Positions 58,717 to 64,000 of a stretch of DNA of 64,000 nt are shown piece by piece. Positions within the stretch are counted from its first letter, which is position 1. Every line of letters starts with the position of its first letter. Below the pieces are notes generated by a model. The model was not told where the DNA came from and did no database searches. It was given only the letters and a program-made list of their open reading frames with translations. Location of the stretch: positions 476,001 through 540,000 of the forward strand of contig JACVVK020000058.1 in assembly GCA_018292915.2 (NCBI GenBank). The letters are read 5' to 3'. This stretch comes from Batillaria attramentaria (Eukaryota > Mollusca > Gastropoda > Batillariidae). The translations under genes and the position numbers were made by a program.

Positions 58717-58815
58717 GGTGGGTGGGTGTTTAACGTATTTTTCCACTACATAAGGGTGATATCAAAGACGGGGCAACGAGAAAAAAGGCCAGCACAAATA
58801 TCTGGCCCCAGCCGG
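58717..58815 (-). mobile_element. SINE family 1, 3' fragment
   Basis: GGGTGGGTGGGTGTTTAACG through GCCAGCACAAATATCTGGCC matches the SINE body. It extends further toward the tRNA head than the unit 1 copy at 30518-30590. Confidence 0.75.
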
Positions 58816-59529
58816 CGGAAGATCGTTATAGACTTGACAAACGTTCCATACTTTGTACACGCTATCTATGTTTATTAATTTTTACTTTAATTCTGTCAGT
58901 GGCCCCCACACAAAACTGTTTCTTAAACGGAAGTACGTACAGGCACTTGAAAGTGAAACGCTATGTCTTTTCATCACCAGTGAACAGTGCGATGATCTGG
59001 CACTGAAGGTATGCAACCAGCTGTCACAGAGCTTGGCAGTTTAATCAGTCAATAACACCTGCAAAAGAAAGTTTTATCAATAGGAAAACCGTAAGTACAG
59101 GCTTTCCAAAGTGCGTATTTTCATCAGTAGTGACGGCCTGACGAAATTATACAACCAATTAACATGCAGCGTGGCCTTTTAAAATGTAATCAGTCGAAAC
59201 CATTTTCAAGAGAAAGTTTTGTAATCAGGAAAAGTAAGCTCTCATAGCAGCAATATCGCCTATGTTCAGCGGACACGCAGCATACTTCACCACAACGTTC
59301 CACAAACTGGTAGATGGCGTTTAAGACACACATATCTGCTACGTAAGTATATTTTTAAAAATCTGATCAAAATCATCTCTCTTCCCCTTTCCTCAGTTCT
59401 TTTATTCCTGCCTTTTCTTCAGGAATGATTGGATGATAATGTCGTCTATATTCGTTTGTCTCTTCCCCTCATGTGCTATCATGTGTTGGCCAGGGAATAG
59501 TGTCTCGCACTTGTTTTTTGTTGTTTTTT
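58816..59529. other. Unit 2 intergenic stretch without the spare Ig exons
   Basis: Where unit 1 has about 5 kb (30600-35735) with the spare Ig exons, unit 2 has only this 0.7 kb of unrelated sequence. No gene is convincing. Confidence 0.6.
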
Positions 59530-61244
59530 TTTTAACCGCGACTCCTTCGACTGTGCATAATCTAGGCAACTCTATCACAGTTGCAGAGTTTTCAGCGCTT
59601 CACCCTTATAACACCAGAGCACGAGTTTACCGTGACATTATTTGGCTTTTGGTCAGTGAGCGAGATACATCGCTACAGTGTCTAGCGGATGTTGAGTGCT
59701 GCACGATCTTTCTCGCTTAGTGTCAAAACGCAAACTGAGCTGTGAATTCAGGCTGCCCTTGGCTTTTATTGGGGTTTCAGGGACGCTGAAAACTCTGCAA
59801 CTGTGACAGAGTTGACTGTGCTTGCACGGTCGACTCTGTAGATTTTTTTTTTCACACTTCGGAAAGCTTTTTGTTGGGAGCTTAGATCTTTAATGCCCAC
59901 GGCCTTTACAACTCAACGTGTATAAAGAGGTCTTCTAATCACGCTGCAGCTCAGTGGTACATATCAGTTACAGAACTGTCAAAGCGGAACTATAATTACC
60001 CTAATAATCACGAGTATAATACCGTCAGTGTCTTCTTTCAATTTTTGCAGATTCATGTCACAGACACACCAAAGAAAGCATTATTAAATTTTGCCAAGTT
60101 CATTAGACACAACAACGTTGCATAATTTGTTCGTCAAAGCCATATATGATGTACATGACAACCACCACTACCACAACCGCAACCACCGTCAAGAACAACA
60201 TGTATGTATGTATGTATGTATGTATGTATGTATGTATGTATGTATGTATATATCTATGTATGTATATATGTATGTATGCTTTCTCTGTATTTACGTAACT
60301 AATTATTTACTTAGCCATATTCATGTATTTATTTATTCCCTTCTTTGTTTGTCTACCTGGAAAGCGCCCAGAGCTCTTCCGAGATTAGGGGTTATACAAA
60401 TCATCATTATCGTTATTATTATCATTATCATTGTTATTATCACTATCATTATTCAGCAAAGATAATAAAAGTAAAGATCCCTTTACACCCCCTCCCCGCC
60501 GGCAATACCCGAAAGAAATTTTCTGTTGCTGCAACTTGCATGAATTCTGTTTTATATGTGTTAACTTTTCTCCCGTTTTCTTCGCACGTCCGAGGAGCCA
60601 GGCTGGCCGAATGGTAGAGCGTTGGACTTCTAATGCTCGGGTCGTGAGTTCCACCCATGCACCCACTCCTCGCACGTCCTGGTACATCTCCACCTGGCTG
60701 GCACTATCTGTACGGACCCTCCTCCTTGTGGATTTCGAGCTCCTCGTAGCTTGTACACGCGCTTTACTGCTGTGCTGTTATCAGCTAGTGCGATTTTTGC
60801 TGCTGATCAAGATATTCTGGAGATATTTTCCGAAATACAGAAATATCGATACTTTCTCATCGTAAATCAGCCGTGTCTTCGCAAACCTTCGAGTCACGTG
60901 ACAACAAACAGCAGCAGCAACAACAAAATACCCGACAACCAACAGAATCGAAGCAGACAAAAGAACAAAATTAACAGACAACCAACAGACCACCACACCC
61001 ACCACTACCACAACCGCAACCACCGTCAAGAACAACAGTCAAGAAAATAAACTACAGATGGACATCTTTTATACCATTTTTTAATAAATTTATTTGCCTG
61101 TGGCCCGTAAATTATCACATCTGCAATTTTTTTTTCATGAACCTCGAAAACTCCGATAAGAGTCATGAGCAGTAATTATTATTGGCAATGGAAAAGTTCG
61201 GTTCAGATTTTCATTCGAAAACCCTGGTTGTCAAACTCAAATAT

Positions 61245-61292
<48 letters not shown>

Positions 61293-62403
61293 CGGACGTT
61301 CTTGTTTGAAAATTCTCGTTTGATCAGCAAAATATAAAAAAAAACACCAAAGTGATCTGGGAAACTGAAGGAAATAATTGAAGCAAAGCTAAGATATACT
61401 ACTGTCTACTGTACAAACAACATAAATTGACAGACCCTTCCTTAAAGAGGATAAACCGCACTACTCCTTCGTCTCAACAATTGGCATGTTCGCGTTAAAC
61501 AGACGCTGTAAAGAGTTCTCTTTTCTTTTACAGACGCGTCCTTGGATAGGGTAAACCACCATGCTCCTTCATCTCAAAGATTGGCATGTTCGCGTTAAAC
61601 GGACGCTGTAAAGAGTTCTCTTTTCTTTAATAGTCGCTTCCTTGGAGAGGCTAAACCACCCTTCTCCTTCACTTCAAGGATTGACATGTTCGCGTTAGAA
61701 AGACGCCGTAACGAGTTCTTGTTTCTTTAAGACATTGATGTGTACGTAAAGCTTAAGAAACAATCAATCACTGCATGAAAGGGTTGCACTGATTAAATTA
61801 AGCCGTGCATTAATATCCATTTCAGCTTTCAACTAATATACATGTAGTAAATGCTTAAATTTCCGATTAACTCTTGAGAGCCCGAGCCCGATCACCCGTG
61901 TCCGCTATATCATAAGACTGGTCAAAAGGAACAAGCCACTGTACACCGGGAGGAGCCACTTCAAGCCACTATTATGCAAGGCGTGGGCCTTCCTGAGACA
62001 CCTACAGATTGCGTAATATTGACTTGAGGTTGTTCCTAGTGAGCTGAAGATTTTCAAATACAATTGTGATTATTGCATGAGCTTTTAAAACTTAATGATT
62101 ATGCAGGATCTGGTTTTACAGACGGTCCAACTGTACAACGGGTTGTCGTTACAAACGATATAAATATGATTTGAAATTGTTTTCAACCAGAAATTCGAAC
62201 GCAGTAACTGTCAAAATCGTGATCATCTAACTGTCTGGTTATACGCCGATTTATATGTTATGGCACAGGAAGCAATACAAAATGCATATTTTGAAATATT
62301 TATGGTTTAGTAAACAAGGGTCACAGTACAAAACCCGATGATTGATTAAAGTACATGTAACTTTCTGTGCTGGTTATAAAGAAAATGACAATGGAACAAT
62401 ACA
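59530..62403. repeat. Segmental duplication: intergenic block, unit 2
   Basis: It is the paralog of 35735-38842, including the short GTAT tract (60199-60275), the SINE head (60592-60665), the GT tract (61248-61289) and the triplicated 100-base repeat. Confidence 0.9.
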
Positions 62404-62513
62404 AAAATTGCTTTGAACAGTTCTGATTTTACAATTACAGTTGGATACACTGTCACAAACGCTGTGTCTGAATTCTAAGCCTGTGGCCCATTTCAGTGCG
62501 CTGCTTCCGCATT

Positions 62514-63046
62514 CCGCTTGCCTGTTTTATCTGTAAAGCTATGGAGCTGCGACAGAAAGCTATGGATGTATAGTGTATGTCTGGTATGTCAGCATGGGTA
62601 CATGCTGAGCACTACATAATTATAGCAGATTGGAATTTCTTGGAGTAACATTATTGTACAACATATAGTTATAATGATGTATACAATTATGTATGTACTA
62701 GTGTGTAACTATCTGTATACGTTGGTGTGATATATATATATTTGTGTATATGTGTGTATACATGTGTATGTATACATGTATATGTTTGTGTGTATGTGTA
62801 TATGTACATGTAAGTATGGGTGTATGTTTATATGTATGTATGCGTATGTGTGTGTATATCTATATGTGTAGCTATATATCTGTTTATTGTAACCCGAATT
62901 TAAACAATCTAGTAGGAACATGTACCAGCTAAAGTTTGTACAATCGCTGTGTGCGTGTTCACCCATCCCCCCCCCCCCCCCCCACTACTTCAGTCATGGG
63001 CCTAGAGCCTACACTGAATAAAAGTCATTGTCATTGTCATTGTCAT
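62514..63046 (+). mobile_element. 533-base retroposon with 12-base target duplication
   Basis: It is flanked by TGCTTCCGCATT at 62502-62513 and 63047-63058; single-copy empty sites are at 99-110 and 38941-38952. It ends AATAAAAGTCATTGTCATTG, a hexamer followed by a (CATTGT)n tail, as in 5'-truncated non-LTR retroposons. The body has TATGTA-rich sequence and a C run near 62967-62983. No protein is encoded. Confidence 0.85.
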
Positions 63047-63614
63047 TGCTTCCGCATTTATAGTAATTCCTATGCTGAGTAAGAAATCACAAATACACAA
63101 ATCATGGAATATAATATCTGTGCAAAGCAAAACCAGCGAGCTGCAAAGCTTGATACATTCTTAGGATGCGTAACATAAACATTATAAAAATCGCATCTTT
63201 GTCCTTATATGCGTTAAACAGCTTTCAGCCACTATTAAGCACCATACAACCGTGACGCTACATACAACAAAAGGACGTGCATTGGTGAGAAATCCAATGT
63301 GACAGCAAATACAAATCATTACTTGCACCTGACAGGGTTTTGATAATCTCCAGAAGGGCCTGGCGTTAAACGAACCTTCAATAAGGAAACAAAATAACAG
63401 CATTGTTCAGTTGCATCGGGCGTGCTTACTTAAAATTAATGTGAGTTTCCGAAGGCAGGCTCTAGCGCAGGGGAAGTCACCCATTATTGGCTTGAAGGAA
63501 AAAATGCTCAACCGGCAGTCTGCTTAAAAAAAAAAAAAAAAAAAAAAAAATTAACCTACAGGTTTGACGGTTGCACAAAACGCGAGTTTTCATCATCACC
63601 GCTTTTCTAAATAT

Positions 63615-63794
63615 TCACGAAAAAGAAAGAGGAAAAAAAAAAATGAAAGCGAGCGCTTCCATAACTCTGTCCCTTCGAAATTTGCCGATACTATTGTAAT
63701 ATCCGTTGGGAAACTGAGACGTAAACATTGGGTCATGCCTCTCCCTGTTGAAGTCATCATAGATGTCGCTGCCGTCTTCGGGCGATGACGTGTT
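63615..63794 (-). CDS. Candidate distal exon of a third receptor gene
   Basis: It is the third copy of 653-829 with the same acceptor. Replacements include DIYDDF for DICDDF and GYYNSI for GHYNSI. The remainder of this gene would lie beyond the window. Confidence 0.3.
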   Translation of the reverse strand, partial: NTSSPEDGSDIYDDFNRERHDPMFTSQFPNGYYNSIGKFRRDRVMEALAFIFFFPLSFS

Positions 63795-64000
63795 CTGTGT
63801 AATAAAAACAAACAAACAATAAAAATCCAGCAAATGAAATAATATTGGACAGGAATGCTTTTCACTTCACTCCTCGCTCACTAAATTTTAAAATGGTTTT
63901 GTCATGAGGGTGGAAAGGCGTGCGAACAATTTTTATTGAAGAATTTGCTGTTTCGTTATAGTGGGTTTTTCTGGTTAGGCGTCCACAGTTCACATAAAGG

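Larger units (their letters stand above)
62404..64000. repeat. Start of unit 3 (segmental duplication block, copy 3)
   Basis: It matches 1-981 and 38843-39819 and runs on into the paralog of 39820 at the window end. It is interrupted by the retroposon at 62514-63046. The Helentron site near 63927 is empty here. Confidence 0.9.

Noticed and set aside
58889..58996. Plus-strand exon-like stretch with TGTCAG acceptor and AAG|GTATGC donor
   Set aside because: Its phase does not fit the plus-strand signal exon, there is no paralog in unit 1 and no known domain. It is left as chance.

Overview
The window looks like animal nuclear DNA, most likely from a mollusc and probably a gastropod. The evidence is GT-AG introns, dense CA/GT/CT microsatellites, tRNA-derived SINEs, copies of the mollusc-like dispersed motif AAAGGGCGATAACTCC, a Helentron-type Helitron and Penelope-like fragments. 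The species call is inference. I see no CRISPR array, rRNA gene or functional tRNA gene.

Layout. The window holds two full units of a tandem segmental duplication and the start of a third: unit 1 is 1-38842, unit 2 is 38843-62403 and unit 3 runs from 62404 to the end. Each full unit carries, on the minus strand, an immunoglobulin-superfamily type I membrane receptor gene made of small phase-1 exons: signal peptide, four Ig-like domains, transmembrane segment, 45-base linker exon and a tyrosine-bearing cytoplasmic tail. In unit 1 (13483-30489) the splice sites, phases and total coding length (1716 bases, 571 residues) agree with one another. In unit 2 (40140-58687) the fourth Ig exon has lost its 5' part and acceptor, but skipping it keeps the frame (1380 bases, 459 residues). 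The third Ig domain, transmembrane segment, tail and their introns are nearly identical between units, while the two outer Ig domains differ strongly. A spare pair of outer Ig exons lies at 30818-32068. This modular array, with variable outer domains and a constant signalling end, is the most interesting host feature; an immune role is inference.

Mobile DNA. A 12.2 kb Helentron (982-13164) sits in unit 1, and its ends can be read to within two bases because units 2 and 3 keep the empty site. It encodes a zinc finger-OTU protein with an expanded 63-base coding repeat, then a Rep-helicase-endonuclease reading frame broken by about six small frameshifts. Other insertions can be dated relative to the duplication in the same way: a SINE at 41058-41368, a 533-base retroposon at 62514-63046, a TIR element at 23088-24774, a TIR element without a visible target duplication at 48461-48857, and a retroposon 3' end at 57127-57230. 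Unit 2 also holds a large Penelope-like palindrome with hammerhead-ribozyme-like cores (43033-43950) and a pogo-like TIR element (46660-47922).

The rest is intron and intergenic DNA rich in microsatellites and duplicated blocks. A second signal-peptide-like exon, on the plus strand, is conserved between units at 29717-29777 and 57928-57988 and may start an overlapping gene.
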